From assembly GCA_964567755.1 (NCBI GenBank), contig CAZMNW010000049.1:1-64000 (forward strand): a DNA stretch of 64,000 nucleotides, in the 5' to 3' direction. This stretch comes from DASRJW01 sp964567755 (GTDB lineage: Bacteria; Krumholzibacteriota; Krumholzibacteriia; G020349025). Position 1 is the stretch's first letter; each line of letters starts with the position of its first letter. The notes beneath the pieces were generated by a model. The model was given only the letters and a program-made list of their open reading frames with translations. It did not search any database and was not told the DNA's origin. Position numbers and translations under genes: made by a program. Of the stretch, positions 7,045 to 21,725 are shown piece by piece.

Positions 7045-8639
7045 GCAAGGTCGAAACGCCCATCGCCCCGGTGGCCGGCGCCAACGGCAATGACGGCGAC
7101 ACGACGGCTCCCGCGCTGCAGCGCTTCGGCGACAACCTGCGCCGGACTCCGCAGCGCTTCCACGCTGCCGTGTTTCGCTCCGGCCGGCCTAGGTCGGATC
7201 GCAGCCGCTCGACATTCGTTTTCTCCAGTCTCTTCCTGCACATCCACTCCGTGCGCGTGCATCGCTGGACGTTGCGCTGGAGCACGACGATGGGTCTCGG
7301 TGTCATCACTGCGGCGGCGTTCATCCTCACTCTCGTGACCGGCATCTTGCTCATGTTCTACTACAAGCCCTATCCGGACGTGGCCTACCTGTCGATGAAG
7401 GACATCCACTTCGTCGTGCCCACAGGCCGCTTCATCCGCAACATCCATCGCTGGGCCGCCAACGTCATGGTCGTCGGCGTGTTCTTGCACATGGCGCGTG
7501 TGTTTTATACCAGCGGCTACCGAACACCACGCGAGTTCAACTGGGTGATCGGAATGATGCTGCTCGCCGTGACCTTGGGGCTGAGCTTCACGGGCTACCT
7601 GCTGCCGTGGGACCAGCTCGCCTACTGGGCGATCACCATCGGCGCCAACATCGCGCAATCGCCGCGCGAGCTCACCGATGCCTTGCACATCACGTCTTGG
7701 TTCGACATCGGCGGCCTGCAGAAGTTGATCTTGCTCGGTTCCGAGGATGTCGGCGAAGAAGCCCTCATTCGTTTCTACCTCCTGCACGTCATGATCCTGC
7801 CCATCGTCCTCATGCTGCTGCTCGGCGTCCACATGTGGCGCGTGCGCAAGGATGGCGGCATCGTGCGTCCCGCCGATGCCGATCGCCGCCTGGCGCCGCT
7901 CGATCACGCGACGTTCCCGGTGTTCACGGAAGCGCCGCAGAAGACCTACCACCTGGCTGCCGTGGTGCGCGGTCGAACACCCGCTACCGGCAACGGGCCG
8001 GAAAACACCGTGCCGGCGATGCCGCACCTCTTCTATGCCGAAGCTGCAGCCTTCATGCTCACGATCCTCGTGTGCTTGGCGCTCGCACTGTGGCGTGATG
8101 CACCGCTCAAGGAGCTGGCCAATCCAGCCGTGCCCGAGAACCCGGCCAAGGCACCGTGGTACTTCCTGGGTCTGCAGGAACTCGTGTCGTTCTCCGCCTT
8201 CATGGGCGGCATCGGCGTGCCGATGATCGTCCTCCTCGGTCTCGGTCTCATTCCATTCCTCGAGCGCGAACGCGCCGGCACCGGGATCTGGTGCGGCGGA
8301 CCGGGTGGCCTCCCCCTGGTCTTGCGCTCCACCGCCTTCGGTCTGGGGGCCGTGCTCGCCATCGAAGCCTTCGCCATCCACTTCGGCTGGATCCGACAAT
8401 GGTGGCTCGACGCGCCGCAGCTCCTCATCACCATCGTCAACCCAGGAACCGTGCTGGCGACAGCGTATGCGTTGTTTTCCCTCGCCGCGGTGCGCCGTTA
8501 CGACTCGACACGCGCCGGCGCGGTGGCGCTGTTCACTTGTTTTCTCTGCGGCTACGTCGTGCTCACCGTCATCGGCACGTATTTCCGTGGACCGAACTGG
8601 GAGTTCTTCTGGTCGCCCAGCCAGTGGCCGGGCCACTGA
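7041..8639 (+). CDS. cytochrome b, fused long form (cytochrome b6 plus subunit IV)
   Basis: A 532-residue integral membrane cytochrome b, the quinol-oxidising core. After a hydrophilic 70-residue N-terminal extension come four helices with the heme-ligand pairs (HRWAANVMVVGVFLHMAR and LLHVMILPIVLMLLLGVHMW). A subunit-IV-like part has PWYFLGLQELVSF in place of the usual PEWY quinol motif, and further helices at the C-terminus. It begins on the Rieske stop (ATGA) and is followed 16 bases later by the multiheme cytochrome c. There is no cytochrome c1 or f gene; the seven-heme protein is the likely electron acceptor. Confidence 0.93.
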   Translation: MSKVETPIAPVAGANGNDGDTTAPALQRFGDNLRRTPQRFHAAVFRSGRPRSDRSRSTFVFSSLFLHIHSVRVHRWTLRWSTTMGLGVITAAAFILTLVTGILLMFYYKPYPDVAYLSMKDIHFVVPTGRFIRNIHRWAANVMVVGVFLHMARVFYTSGYRTPREFNWVIGMMLLAVTLGLSFTGYLLPWDQLAYWAITIGANIAQSPRELTDALHITSWFDIGGLQKLILLGSEDVGEEALIRFYLLHVMILPIVLMLLLGVHMWRVRKDGGIVRPADADRRLAPLDHATFPVFTEAPQKTYHLAAVVRGRTPATGNGPENTVPAMPHLFYAEAAAFMLTILVCLALALWRDAPLKELANPAVPENPAKAPWYFLGLQELVSFSAFMGGIGVPMIVLLGLGLIPFLERERAGTGIWCGGPGGLPLVLRSTAFGLGAVLAIEAFAIHFGWIRQWWLDAPQLLITIVNPGTVLATAYALFSLAAVRRYDSTRAGAVALFTCFLCGYVVLTVIGTYFRGPNWEFFWSPSQWPGH

Positions 8640-8655
8640 ACCGAGGGGTGGGAAG

Positions 8656-10334
8656 ATGAACGCACGCGCCAACAAGATCCTGCTGCTCGTCTCGAGCCTC
8701 GCCACCTTCTCGCTCCTGGGTTGGGCGGCGGTCGACGTGAACGCGCTGCAGGATTGGCGAAAGATCCAGCGCGACTACCAGCGCCACCTCCCGTCCGATG
8801 TGGCAGCGGACTTCAAGGTGCAGCTGCGGCAAGTCGTTGTCCCGAGCTTGCACGTCACCGATCGTTGCGTCTCTTGTCACGTCGGGATGGCAGCCGGCGA
8901 ACAGGGCGTGGACGGGCATCCCCTGTTCCGCAAGCATCCGAACGTGGTGCACGATCCAGCCGAATACGGTTGCACCGTATGCCACGGCGGTCAGGGGCGG
9001 GCCACGGAAACCGACGCGGCGCATGGGGACGTCCCGCACTGGCCCGAGCCCATGATCCCGCGTTCTTACGCGTATGCCGGCTGCGGCACCTGTCACACGC
9101 ATCTGGCAGTGCCGCGCACCACCGCGCTCACACACGGTCAAAACCTCCTCGAGCGTTTCGATTGCCTCGCGTGCCATCGGCTCGATGGACGCGGCGGCAC
9201 GAGCCGCACCCTCGGTGCCGGTGGCATGGAGGGTCCCGATCTATCGCGCGTCGGCGCGGTCGGATTCACGCCCGATTGGTACGCCGGGCATTTGGCGCAA
9301 CGGGACACGAGCCGCGTCGCGGCTTGGCGCGCCTCCTTCGCTCCGATCGCCGATTCGCAACGCGAGCAGATCGAGTCCTATCTGTCGACGCGCGTCGGCG
9401 CACCCGGTTTCCTCGAAGCCAAGGCAGAGTTCCACACTCTCGGCTGTCGCGGTTGTCACAAGGTGCATGGCGTGGGCGGCGACGATGGACCGGATCTCTC
9501 CAAGGCCGGTCAGATCGACCCCGGACAGCGCAATTTCGCCCACGTGCCCGGCGATCACACTGTGGCCAATTGGTTGAAGCAACACTTCCGCGCTCCTGCG
9601 AGCGTCGTTCCGGGTTCGCTCATGCCGGAACTCGGGCTCGACGAGGAGCAGATCGACGCGCTCACGTTCTACCTGCTGTCGCTGCGCAGCAGCAACATGC
9701 CGGATGCCTACTGGCCCGACGACCGCACGCGCGCGCTGCGCTTCAATGGACGCGAGTTCGCCAGCGATGGCGCCACGCTCTTCGGCACCTTCTGCGCCGC
9801 CTGTCATGGTCCGAATGGCGAGGGCATGCGCTATGCCGGATTGCCGGCGTTTCCGGCCATCGGCAACCCGGATTTCCTCGCGCTCGCGTCCGACGACTTC
9901 ATTCGCGACACGGTGACGCACGGCCGGCGTGGCCGGCGCATGCCGGCGTGGGGCGAAGCCGAATCCGGCCTGCGTCCGGCCGAGATCGACTCCGTCATCG
10001 CACACTTGCGCCGCATGGGCGGCGGCATCCTCGTGCGACCCGATGCGCAGCCGCCACGCTGGGTGCGCGGCGACATCGTGCAGGGGCGCGAGCTCTATGT
10101 CACGAGCTGCGCCTCGTGCCACGGCGGCGACGGCCAAGGCGGCGAGGGGCCGATGCTCGCCAATGCCGTGCTGCTCCGCAGCGCCACCGATACCTATCTT
10201 GTCGAGACCATCCGCAACGGCAGGCGCGGCACATCGATGGAGAGCTTCGTCACTGGCTCCACGACACGCCGCGCGCTGTCGGATACAGAAATCGCGAGCA
10301 TCGTCGCCTACATCCGCACCTGGGAGGCGCATCC

Positions 10335-10338
<4 letters not shown>
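8656..10338 (+). CDS. seven-heme membrane-anchored cytochrome c
   Basis: A 560-residue exported multiheme cytochrome c. An N-terminal membrane segment (ILLLVSSLATFSLLGWAAV) anchors it at the periplasmic side. Seven CxxCH heme sites are visible, near residues 72 (CVSCH), 106 (CTVCH), 144 (CGTCH), 170 (CLACH), 264 (CRGCH), 379 (CAACH) and 486 (CASCH). The last three are in spaced class-I-like domains and the first ones are closely packed. It lies between cytochrome b and the molybdoenzyme and overlaps the latter by ATGA, so it probably carries electrons between the Rieske complex and the enzyme. It replaces cytochrome c1 in this gene set. Confidence 0.92.
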
Positions 10339-13778
<3,440 letters not shown>

Positions 13779-13805
13779 GGCGACGAACTCCGAAAGGATA
13801 GAGGT

Positions 13806-14936
<1,131 letters not shown>

Positions 14937-14946
14937 GGTGAGCCGC

Positions 14947-15813
14947 ATGCATGCTCGCAAGATTCTGAGGCTCGCCGTGGCGTCTCTCGGCGCCACGGCC
15001 CTGCTCGCACCGGCGTGCGGCAAGCGCGCCGCCGTCCCCACTGAAGTCGTGGCCGTGCACACGACGTCGCTGCCTATCGACCCGGCGGATGGCGCGTGGC
15101 GCGAGGCCCCGGCATACACGGCCGCTCTCATCCTGCAAGACATGGTCGAACCGCGACTGCTGCAGCCATCCACGCCCTCCATGCGGGTCCAAGCGCTCAC
15201 CGACGGCACGCGCATCGCGTTTCGTCTGGCGTGGACGGACTCGACGCAGAACGATCTTCCCGGCGCCGCGCGTTTCACCGACGCCTGTGCCGTCCAGTTC
15301 CCCACTAGCACCGGCCCCAACTTGCCGGCGCCACAGATGGGCGAGCCGAATGGCCGCGTCGAGATCACGTATTGGACGGCATCCTGGCAGGCCGAGGTGA
15401 ATGGGCGTGGCGATTCCATCCAGGCGTTGTATCCGAACGCCTCCGTCGACCACTACCCGTTCGAAGCAGCGTCGCTGGAGAAAGGATCCACGGTCCAGAC
15501 CGAGATGGCGAAACGCTATGCCCCCGCTCGAGCGGTCGAACATCCGACGCATCCGCCGGGGCAGCCGGTGCAGGATCTCATCGCCGAAGGTCCGGGCACG
15601 TTGACAGCGGCACCTGCAACGCACTCGGATGGCCGCGGTGTCCGTGTGAAGACGACTTGGGAAGTCGTGATCGTGCGCACGCTGCCCGATGCGTGGCGTG
15701 GCGCCACGCGCTCGCAAGTGGCGTTCGCCGTCTGGGATGGCGCCAAGCACGAAGTCGGCGCGCGCAAGATGCGATCGGTGTGGATCCCGCTTTCCCTGGG
15801 GGTGCATTCATGA
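14947..15813 (+). CDS. heme-b gamma subunit of type II DMSO reductase family (EB_dh-like)
   Basis: A 288-residue exported protein resembling the ethylbenzene dehydrogenase gamma-subunit domain found in NxrC, DdhC, SerC and ClrC. In these enzymes it holds one heme b and passes electrons to or from a c-type cytochrome. The N-terminus is a signal peptide (ILRLAVASLGATALLAPACGK), possibly a lipoprotein signal though the lipobox is poor. The body has the beta-rich pattern of the family: DPADGAWREAPAYTA, FRLAWTDSTQND near residue 100 and a C-terminal strand set with VAFAVWDGAKHEVGARK. Start follows GAGGTGA. Its stop overlaps the chaperone start. Confidence 0.85.
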   Translation: MHARKILRLAVASLGATALLAPACGKRAAVPTEVVAVHTTSLPIDPADGAWREAPAYTAALILQDMVEPRLLQPSTPSMRVQALTDGTRIAFRLAWTDSTQNDLPGAARFTDACAVQFPTSTGPNLPAPQMGEPNGRVEITYWTASWQAEVNGRGDSIQALYPNASVDHYPFEAASLEKGSTVQTEMAKRYAPARAVEHPTHPPGQPVQDLIAEGPGTLTAAPATHSDGRGVRVKTTWEVVIVRTLPDAWRGATRSQVAFAVWDGAKHEVGARKMRSVWIPLSLGVHS

Positions 15814-16460
15814 ATGAGGCGCATGTGCCTTGCTTGCAGCTGCGAGCGCCGGAGAACGCCATCGCTGCGGCCGCCGAATGGCGCCTCATCGGCCTCCTCT
15901 TCGAACGGCCGCGCCCGGGTTGGAACGCAGAGATCGAGTCCGTCGCGGGCGAGGTCCAAGACCCGGCACTTCGCGCCGCGGCCGCGGCGGCATCCGCAAC
16001 GAACGAGAGCGAATACCTCGATGTCCTCGGTCCAGGGGGAGTCGTCTCCCCGCGCGAGGTGGCGTATCGGGGACGCGAAGACCCTGGCGCTATCTTGGCC
16101 GACGTGTCTTCCTTCTACGCAGCGTTCGCATTCCACCCGCGCGCCGAGGATCCTCGTGATCACATTGCGGTCGCGTGCGGATTCGCAGGGTATCTGTGCC
16201 TAAAGGAGGCCTTTGCCGCGGCGAACGGGGACTCGGAGTCCGCGCGCACGTGCGCCGAAGCGCTGGAGCGATTCACCACCGAGCACCTGCGTTACGTCGC
16301 CGAACCGCTGTGCGCCAAAATCGAGATGTTGTCGCCCGTGCCGCATCTCCTGCTCGCCGCGCGCTCGCTCCTGCAACGCACCGGTCCCGCGCCGGCACCG
16401 TATGCCGACATCGTGGACGCGGATGGCGACAGCCCGGGCTGCGACGGCTGCCCCATCTAG
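15810..16460 (+). CDS. NarJ/TorD-family molybdoenzyme chaperone
   Basis: A 216-residue all-helical protein of the TorD/NarJ/DmsD type, a dedicated chaperone that holds the alpha subunit during cofactor insertion and proofreads twin-arginine export. Supporting signs are the AEWRLIGLLFERPRPGW opening helix, the central YAAFAFHPRAEDPRDHI segment with the family's conserved aromatic, Pro and Asp residues, and the final position in a molybdoenzyme operon. The C-terminus ends in an unusual CDGCPI pair of cysteines. It closes the operon and overlaps the convergent MscS gene by 4 bases. Confidence 0.83.
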   Translation: MNEAHVPCLQLRAPENAIAAAAEWRLIGLLFERPRPGWNAEIESVAGEVQDPALRAAAAAASATNESEYLDVLGPGGVVSPREVAYRGREDPGAILADVSSFYAAFAFHPRAEDPRDHIAVACGFAGYLCLKEAFAAANGDSESARTCAEALERFTTEHLRYVAEPLCAKIEMLSPVPHLLLAARSLLQRTGPAPAPYADIVDADGDSPGCDGCPI

Positions 16461-18127
16461 CGCGCCGCTTTCCCGGGTGGCCGTGGGTCCGCGTCTGCGG
16501 CAGGCGCTGGCCGCTCGTGCCAGCGTTCGCGCGGCACCCACTTCTTGTCGGCGGGATCGGACTCGTAGTGCGGTGACATGATCTGCACGCCATTCTCGTT
16601 GAAGACATCCTGGATGTTCTCATGCAGCGCGGCCAGCGTCTTGATGCGCTCTTCGGGCTTCTCGATCATCGCGATGACCTGGTACTCGACGTAGAAGTCC
16701 GAGAGCGCAGTCTGGTAGACGAACGGCACTGGCTCCTTGCGCAAGCCCGGCGTGCGGTCGGCCGCCATGCACAGCATCGCATGCACCTGCCGCCATGGAT
16801 CCGAGTAGCCGATGGTGACAGTGGTGGAGACGAAGACGCCCTCGCTGCCGGCGAGCCGCGTGAAGTTCTTCGACGCTTTGCTCACCAGCAGCCCATTCGG
16901 AATGTTGACCACCTCGCGCTTGTTGGTGCGGATCTTGGTCGAGAGCGCGCCGATCCCGAGAACCACGCCTTCGTCATCATCGATGCGCACGTAGTCGCCC
17001 GGCTTGAGTGCGCGGCTGTACAGGATGACCAGGCCGCCGAGCAGCTGCCCGACGACACCGGACGCCCCGAGCGAGAACATGAGGCCGACGAACACGCTCA
17101 CGCCCTTGAAAGCCTCGCTGCCGCTTCCGGGAATGTAGGGATAGGCCATGACCAAGGCGAGAAGCCACACCAGCACGTTCAGGATCCGACGCGTGGGTTG
17201 GATCGTCTCGCGCACGCCTTCGGGAGCCTCGATCTTCCCAGTTTCGATGGCAGCCATGAAGAGAGCGAGGAAGCGCAAGAGGAAACGTGTCACGACGACG
17301 ATGAGAAAGATGATCACGAGATCCGGCAGCACGGCGAGAAACTCGCTGACGACGGACTTCACGGCAGCGAACGAGTTGCCGCGCAGTGTCTCTCCCCAAG
17401 GGCGGGTGAAAGGAAAGCGTCGCAGCATGAACGTGAGCCAATTGAAGAGCAGCAAGAGTCCCACGACCCAGGCGGCAAAACGCGTGCTCCCGCGCAACAC
17501 TGCCACCAACTGCTCGGGACCGAAAACGCGGAACCCCCTGACCGCGACAATGCCGGAGGCCCGCTGCGCCATGGCGTCGAACCGGCTGGCCAGCGAGCGG
17601 GTGATGCGCCGCAACCCCCAGATCAGGAGGATGAACGTCCCCGTGCCGAGCAGCGCCTGCACGACGCCGCGCAGAAGCTCCCTTGGCGTACGGGCCTCGT
17701 GCAGCTCTCGCAGAGCGAGCGCCAAGTTCTCGACCGCACCATCGCGCAGAGATTGGAGCGTGGGGCCGATGCTGCTGTCCCCGTCGGCCGGAACGAGGAC
17801 GAACGCTCCGCGGTTGCCGATCGTGATCAGGAAGCCCTCGGGGACCTGGCTCCAACCGACATCCAGCGTGCTGCCACGTGCTACCAGATACTCGATGCGG
17901 TCGCGTGCCGCATTGACGCGACCTTCCGGTTGCTGCCCCAAGAACTCGCCGCGGAGAACTACGATCTCACGATTGAAGAACAACAGCTCCGCCGGCTGCG
18001 CGACGCCGACGGAATCCTGACTCTGTGCCGCCGCGGGCCGTGGGGCGAGGAGTGCACTCCAAGCCAGAAGGACAACGAGCGCCAGGATCCCGCCACATCG
18101 TCGGACCTTACGAGGACTTGCTTCCAT
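16457..18127 (-). CDS. MscS-family mechanosensitive ion channel
   Basis: A 556-residue inner-membrane channel of the MscS superfamily, which opens under membrane tension to release solutes. A signal peptide ending AAAQ leads into a periplasmic domain (about residues 25-135), then several helices. The MscS core comes near residue 340, with the pore helix SLGASGVVGQLLGGLVILYS and the RALKPGDYVRIDDDEGVV beta domain, followed by NIPNGLLVSKASKNFTR. The C-terminal alpha/beta domain and a charged tail complete it. The ATG at 18127 is preferred over an upstream GTG because it follows AAAGGT and gives a clean signal peptide. Confidence 0.92.
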   Translation of the reverse strand: MEASPRKVRRCGGILALVVLLAWSALLAPRPAAAQSQDSVGVAQPAELLFFNREIVVLRGEFLGQQPEGRVNAARDRIEYLVARGSTLDVGWSQVPEGFLITIGNRGAFVLVPADGDSSIGPTLQSLRDGAVENLALALRELHEARTPRELLRGVVQALLGTGTFILLIWGLRRITRSLASRFDAMAQRASGIVAVRGFRVFGPEQLVAVLRGSTRFAAWVVGLLLLFNWLTFMLRRFPFTRPWGETLRGNSFAAVKSVVSEFLAVLPDLVIIFLIVVVTRFLLRFLALFMAAIETGKIEAPEGVRETIQPTRRILNVLVWLLALVMAYPYIPGSGSEAFKGVSVFVGLMFSLGASGVVGQLLGGLVILYSRALKPGDYVRIDDDEGVVLGIGALSTKIRTNKREVVNIPNGLLVSKASKNFTRLAGSEGVFVSTTVTIGYSDPWRQVHAMLCMAADRTPGLRKEPVPFVYQTALSDFYVEYQVIAMIEKPEERIKTLAALHENIQDVFNENGVQIMSPHYESDPADKKWVPRERWHERPAPAADADPRPPGKAAR

Positions 18128-18202
18128 CCTGACGGACCTTTCTTGCACCTGACCAGAATCCACACGCAGGGTTCGCCATCGTATCGAGCCGCACTCGGTC
18201 GC

Positions 18203-19513
18203 TCAGATCGAGAAACCGAAGATCAAGCGCAGGTTCCGATAGAGCAGTTTGGAATCCTCGGCCTGGCCGCCGATGTCGGCGAGCGGCAACCTCTCGCTGT
18301 CGCCGAATCCGTAGCCGACGCCGAGGGTGAACTCGGACTTCCCGATCGTGAAGCTCGAACCCATGGTCATGAGATACGTGTCCCAATTGGAGAACGACGT
18401 CGTGGAGCCCGAGCCCTCGAAGTTGGCGCTGTAATCGGTGGCAAAGGCGGCGAATCCCACCGTGCGCGGCGTGATCTGATACTCCAACGCCAGGCCCCAG
18501 TTCACCACCGATTCCAGGTTCTGCATCACCTGCACGGGGACCGTGGTCCCCGAACCCTGCGCCACGAAGCTCGTGGTTTCCAAAACATCATAGGGACCGA
18601 TGGCCTCGAACCACTCGACGCTCGCATGCACCGTCGCCGCCGTGATCGTGTACGAAGCTCCGAATCCGGCCGCGAGCGGCGAGCGGTAATCGCTGGGCGC
18701 TTCTTGCAAGGACACCGCGTATTCGCGCGTCCCCGGCGACCCACTGGTGTCCAAATCCAGAAGGTCAACTCCCGCCTTGCCGCTGCCGGCGACGTGCACG
18801 CTCGGCGAGGTGATGTTGGCGCCGAAGCTGAAGCCCACTACATGCCAGGCGATCCCCGCCTTCCACAGCAACCGGTAGTCCGTGTAGTCGAAGCCGCGCA
18901 GATCCAGTCTCACGGTGCCCTCGCCTGCTGCATCCATCGTTTGGCTGGTGGTGCGCGAACCGGCGGATTGCGATCGCACTGCCAGGTACTGGCTCAGACC
19001 GATGCCGAGTTTTTCCGTCACGCGATACGACCACGTGAGTCCCACCCAGGACTCGTCGAGATCGATGCTGGCCACGATCTCGTCGAAGGCATCCGTGCCG
19101 CTCGCGACCGCTTGTTCTCGTGCGTTCACCTCGGCCCCGAAAATGAGACGGGGAAAGAACGAGTAGTAGAGCGAATGCTTTTCCGGCAAGAAACGCGGAA
19201 ACGTTCCGCTGACGAATGTCGGCACGAGACCCGACTTGGACGTCTCGAGATCGAGACCAGCCCCAGCGCCATTTTCGAGCCGCAAGGTGGTGTGCTCGAA
19301 TGCCTTGGCGGTGAGGATCAACGGCGAGTCCAGCAGCGCCACACCACCCGGGTTGTAGTAGGTACCGCTCAAGTCGACCACGCTGCCGATCACGACCCCG
19401 CCCAAGAGCAGAGAGCGCGAGCCGTACTTCTGCGACCAGTAATGTGTGTCCTGGGCGAGCGCGTTCGCCGGCAATGCGAGGGAAAGTACGGCGCAGGCAA
19501 GCCATCGGCGCAT
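18203..19513 (-). CDS. outer-membrane beta-barrel protein (OmpP1/FadL-like)
   Basis: A 436-residue exported protein. Signal peptide of about 21 residues ends ALAQ. The start of the mature part (YWSQKYGSRSLLLGGVVIGSV...GTYYNPGGVAL) matches the N-terminal plug pattern of FadL/OmpP1-like proteins, with the NPG motif. The rest alternates hydrophobic and polar residues, as in barrel strands, and ends in an aromatic-rich last strand (LIFGFSI). FadL members import hydrophobic molecules, but the substrate is unknown here. AGGAGG precedes the ATG. It lies 75 bases upstream of the MscS gene on the same strand and may be cotranscribed. Confidence 0.75.
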   Translation of the reverse strand: MRRWLACAVLSLALPANALAQDTHYWSQKYGSRSLLLGGVVIGSVVDLSGTYYNPGGVALLDSPLILTAKAFEHTTLRLENGAGAGLDLETSKSGLVPTFVSGTFPRFLPEKHSLYYSFFPRLIFGAEVNAREQAVASGTDAFDEIVASIDLDESWVGLTWSYRVTEKLGIGLSQYLAVRSQSAGSRTTSQTMDAAGEGTVRLDLRGFDYTDYRLLWKAGIAWHVVGFSFGANITSPSVHVAGSGKAGVDLLDLDTSGSPGTREYAVSLQEAPSDYRSPLAAGFGASYTITAATVHASVEWFEAIGPYDVLETTSFVAQGSGTTVPVQVMQNLESVVNWGLALEYQITPRTVGFAAFATDYSANFEGSGSTTSFSNWDTYLMTMGSSFTIGKSEFTLGVGYGFGDSERLPLADIGGQAEDSKLLYRNLRLIFGFSI

Positions 19514-19688
19514 CGCGAACCTCCTGCGTCGAGCCGTACGAGCCAGCCGACGTCGGATGGAGAAGGCCGCAGTCTAGCACTGAGAATCCGGGCTTGGGTC
19601 AGAAAGAAAAGGCAGGTCACCCCACGTTTGCGGGCTCAGTCGCCTGTGGAGTGTGATTAGATGGAAGCGCGATCCCGCTTTGGAGGGT

Positions 19689-20678
19689 TCAGGGCTCGAG
19701 CTGTTGGCGAATGCGGGCGCGGAACACGGCCACGCATTCGTCGGTGACGCCGGCTTCTTGCAGCCAATAGGTCAGTGCCGCGTCGCTCAACCCGGCAAGC
19801 TCATCGGCTGTGGGTTGCATGGACTCCTGCACCGGTTCGGTGGTGGTGCTGATGCAGGGAGAAGCGGTGGTGGCGTTCTGGCGCATCGCCAGCACGTAGA
19901 AAGCCAAATTCCAACGTTCGTTCTCGTCGAGGACTTCGTACGCCGGCATGGCCGTGCCGGGAATCCCGAAGGTCACGGCGTTGAACACCCGCGCGGGTGA
20001 CAATGTTTCATCGAAACGTGCATCGAGGAGATCGGCTGGCGGCGGTGTGAGTCGCAGACCCACCTCCGTCTGCCCGCGTCCGTCGGACCCATGGCAGGCG
20101 GCACACGCCTGGGTATACAGGGCGGCACCCTGCTCCAGACTGGGCATCTCCGCGGGCGACAACCGTAGCTCGTGGACCTCGACCACGTCACGCCACAGCG
20201 CGCGCAGCACGTCCTGCACTTCCGGTGCGGGCGCATGCCGGGAGACCAATCGCTGCGCGCTCGCCATGTTGCGCAACAGCATGAGATCCACGGGTTGGCG
20301 AACGGTGCTCGCACCGCGCAGAACCGAGACGGCGCGCCTTGGCTCCGGCGCCAAAATGTCCCGCACTTCCGACAGGATGGCTCGTTGTTCCTCGTACTCG
20401 GCGCTGTCGAGGATCTCACCATGGCTGCCCACCGCATCGGGATAGTCACCAATGACATATTCGATCAACCCGAGCGCACGATGGATCTCGGCCAGCCGTT
20501 GCGATTCCGCCCCTTGGCTCGCGGCCGTTTCGACACGCGCTCCGGCCGGAGTGACCGCCGCGATGATCAAGCTCGCGGCGGCGAGGCCGAGCGCCGTCGC
20601 CAGGAAAACCCAAGCGATCACCTTGTCCCACGCCGGCCGGGATCCAGACGCCGGCGCTGCTTCCTTTGCAAGTCGCAT
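19689..20678 (-). CDS. membrane-anchored single-heme cytochrome c
   Basis: A 329-residue protein with one N-terminal membrane helix (VIAWVFLATALGLAAASLIIAAV), a helical periplasmic region (about residues 50-170) and a class I cytochrome c domain. The heme site is CAACHGSDGRGQTE near residue 194, with the distal Met probably in GTAMPAYEVLDENERW. This layout resembles the cytochrome domain that precedes FTR1-type iron permeases, but no permease is present. The start at 20678 follows GGGGGA; a longer in-frame start exists. Proximity to the respiratory operon suggests a role in electron transfer, but it lies on the opposite strand. Confidence 0.82.
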   Translation of the reverse strand: MRLAKEAAPASGSRPAWDKVIAWVFLATALGLAAASLIIAAVTPAGARVETAASQGAESQRLAEIHRALGLIEYVIGDYPDAVGSHGEILDSAEYEEQRAILSEVRDILAPEPRRAVSVLRGASTVRQPVDLMLLRNMASAQRLVSRHAPAPEVQDVLRALWRDVVEVHELRLSPAEMPSLEQGAALYTQACAACHGSDGRGQTEVGLRLTPPPADLLDARFDETLSPARVFNAVTFGIPGTAMPAYEVLDENERWNLAFYVLAMRQNATTASPCISTTTEPVQESMQPTADELAGLSDAALTYWLQEAGVTDECVAVFRARIRQQLEP

Positions 20679-20870
20679 GATCCCCCGAAGCTGCATGCAC
20701 GATCCGATGGCTCGCACCGCGTCGACAGGCGCTGTATCTCGGTGCCATCACCGCGAACAAGGCACTGCGCGACCGTACTCACTACTCGCATACGCCGAAT
20801 CGCCGGGGAAATTGCATCGCACGTGCCACGTGGGTGCGACCTCATGCACAGCGTCCGCACGGCGCGCACC

Positions 20871-21725
20871 TCAACGGGGGCGCGGCTCGCTATAGAAGGC
20901 GCGGAGGAAGGAGTCCCACAGGCGGTCGGTGGTGGCTGCGCGCAACGCCAGCAGCAGGTGGGCTAAGAGCCGCACCTTGTAGCGCGGGCGAGGGTGGCGC
21001 GCGGTGACGGCGCGACGGATGACCCGCGCCACGTGTTCCGGGTCGCCCGTCAGCTTGCCGAGCAGGCCGCGCGTGTAAGCTTCGCGCGTCAGGCGTGCCA
21101 CCGATTCATTGAGCGCAGTGTACGGACTGGAAAGCGCCTCGGCCGTCATGCTGCCAACTGCCGTGGCGCTGAAACCACTGCGAATCAATCCCGCTTGGAT
21201 GAGAACGACGTCGATGCCGAAGGCTCGCACCTCGAAGCGCAATGCGTCGCTCACGGCCTCGAGCGCGTACTTGGTGGCGTGATAGATGCCGCCGCCGGGG
21301 AAGGTCAGTCGTCCACCCATCGAACCGACGTTGACGATCCGGCCCCAGCGCTGGCGTCGCATACCCGGAAGCACGAGCTGGGTCAACCGCACCGTGCCGA
21401 AGAGGTTGGTCTCGAACTGCCGGCGCACGCGCTCCGGACTCACCTCCTCCACGGCACCCGATTGGCTGTAACCCGCGTTGTTGATCAGGACGCCGACCGC
21501 GCCCTCGCGCGCTTCGACGGCGCGCACCACGGCACACATCGATTCTTCCGACGCGACGTCGAGAATCATGGTCTCGCAACCCGCAGCGGCGAGGTCGTGC
21601 AGCGTTTCCAGCCGTCGAGCGGTGGCGTACACCTTCCATCCGCGTGTCACCAAGTGCCGTGCCGTGGCGGCACCGATGCCGCTCGAGCAACCGGTGATGA
21701 GCACGGCACGAGAAACCTCGGGCAC
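20871..21725 (-). CDS. short-chain dehydrogenase/reductase
   Basis: A 284-residue classical SDR using NAD(P)H. The cofactor loop is TGCSSGIGAATARHL and the basic residues after the second strand (TARRLETL) favour NADPH. NNAG is present, and the catalytic Ser and YxxxK appear in VNVGSMGG and YHATKYALEAVSD. The substrate is unknown; the closest family pattern is the retinol/oxidoreductase-like group. The GTG start at 21725 is chosen because GGAGG lies five bases upstream, although a longer ATG frame exists. The gene is divergent from the M20 peptidase gene. Confidence 0.9.
   Translation of the reverse strand: MPEVSRAVLITGCSSGIGAATARHLVTRGWKVYATARRLETLHDLAAAGCETMILDVASEESMCAVVRAVEAREGAVGVLINNAGYSQSGAVEEVSPERVRRQFETNLFGTVRLTQLVLPGMRRQRWGRIVNVGSMGGRLTFPGGGIYHATKYALEAVSDALRFEVRAFGIDVVLIQAGLIRSGFSATAVGSMTAEALSSPYTALNESVARLTREAYTRGLLGKLTGDPEHVARVIRRAVTARHPRPRYKVRLLAHLLLALRAATTDRLWDSFLRAFYSEPRPR

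Noticed and set aside
8721..10334. Open frame extending the molybdenum subunit upstream
   Set aside because: The true start at 10335 follows the seven-heme stop by ATGA; the upstream part is low-complexity shadow of the cytochrome gene.
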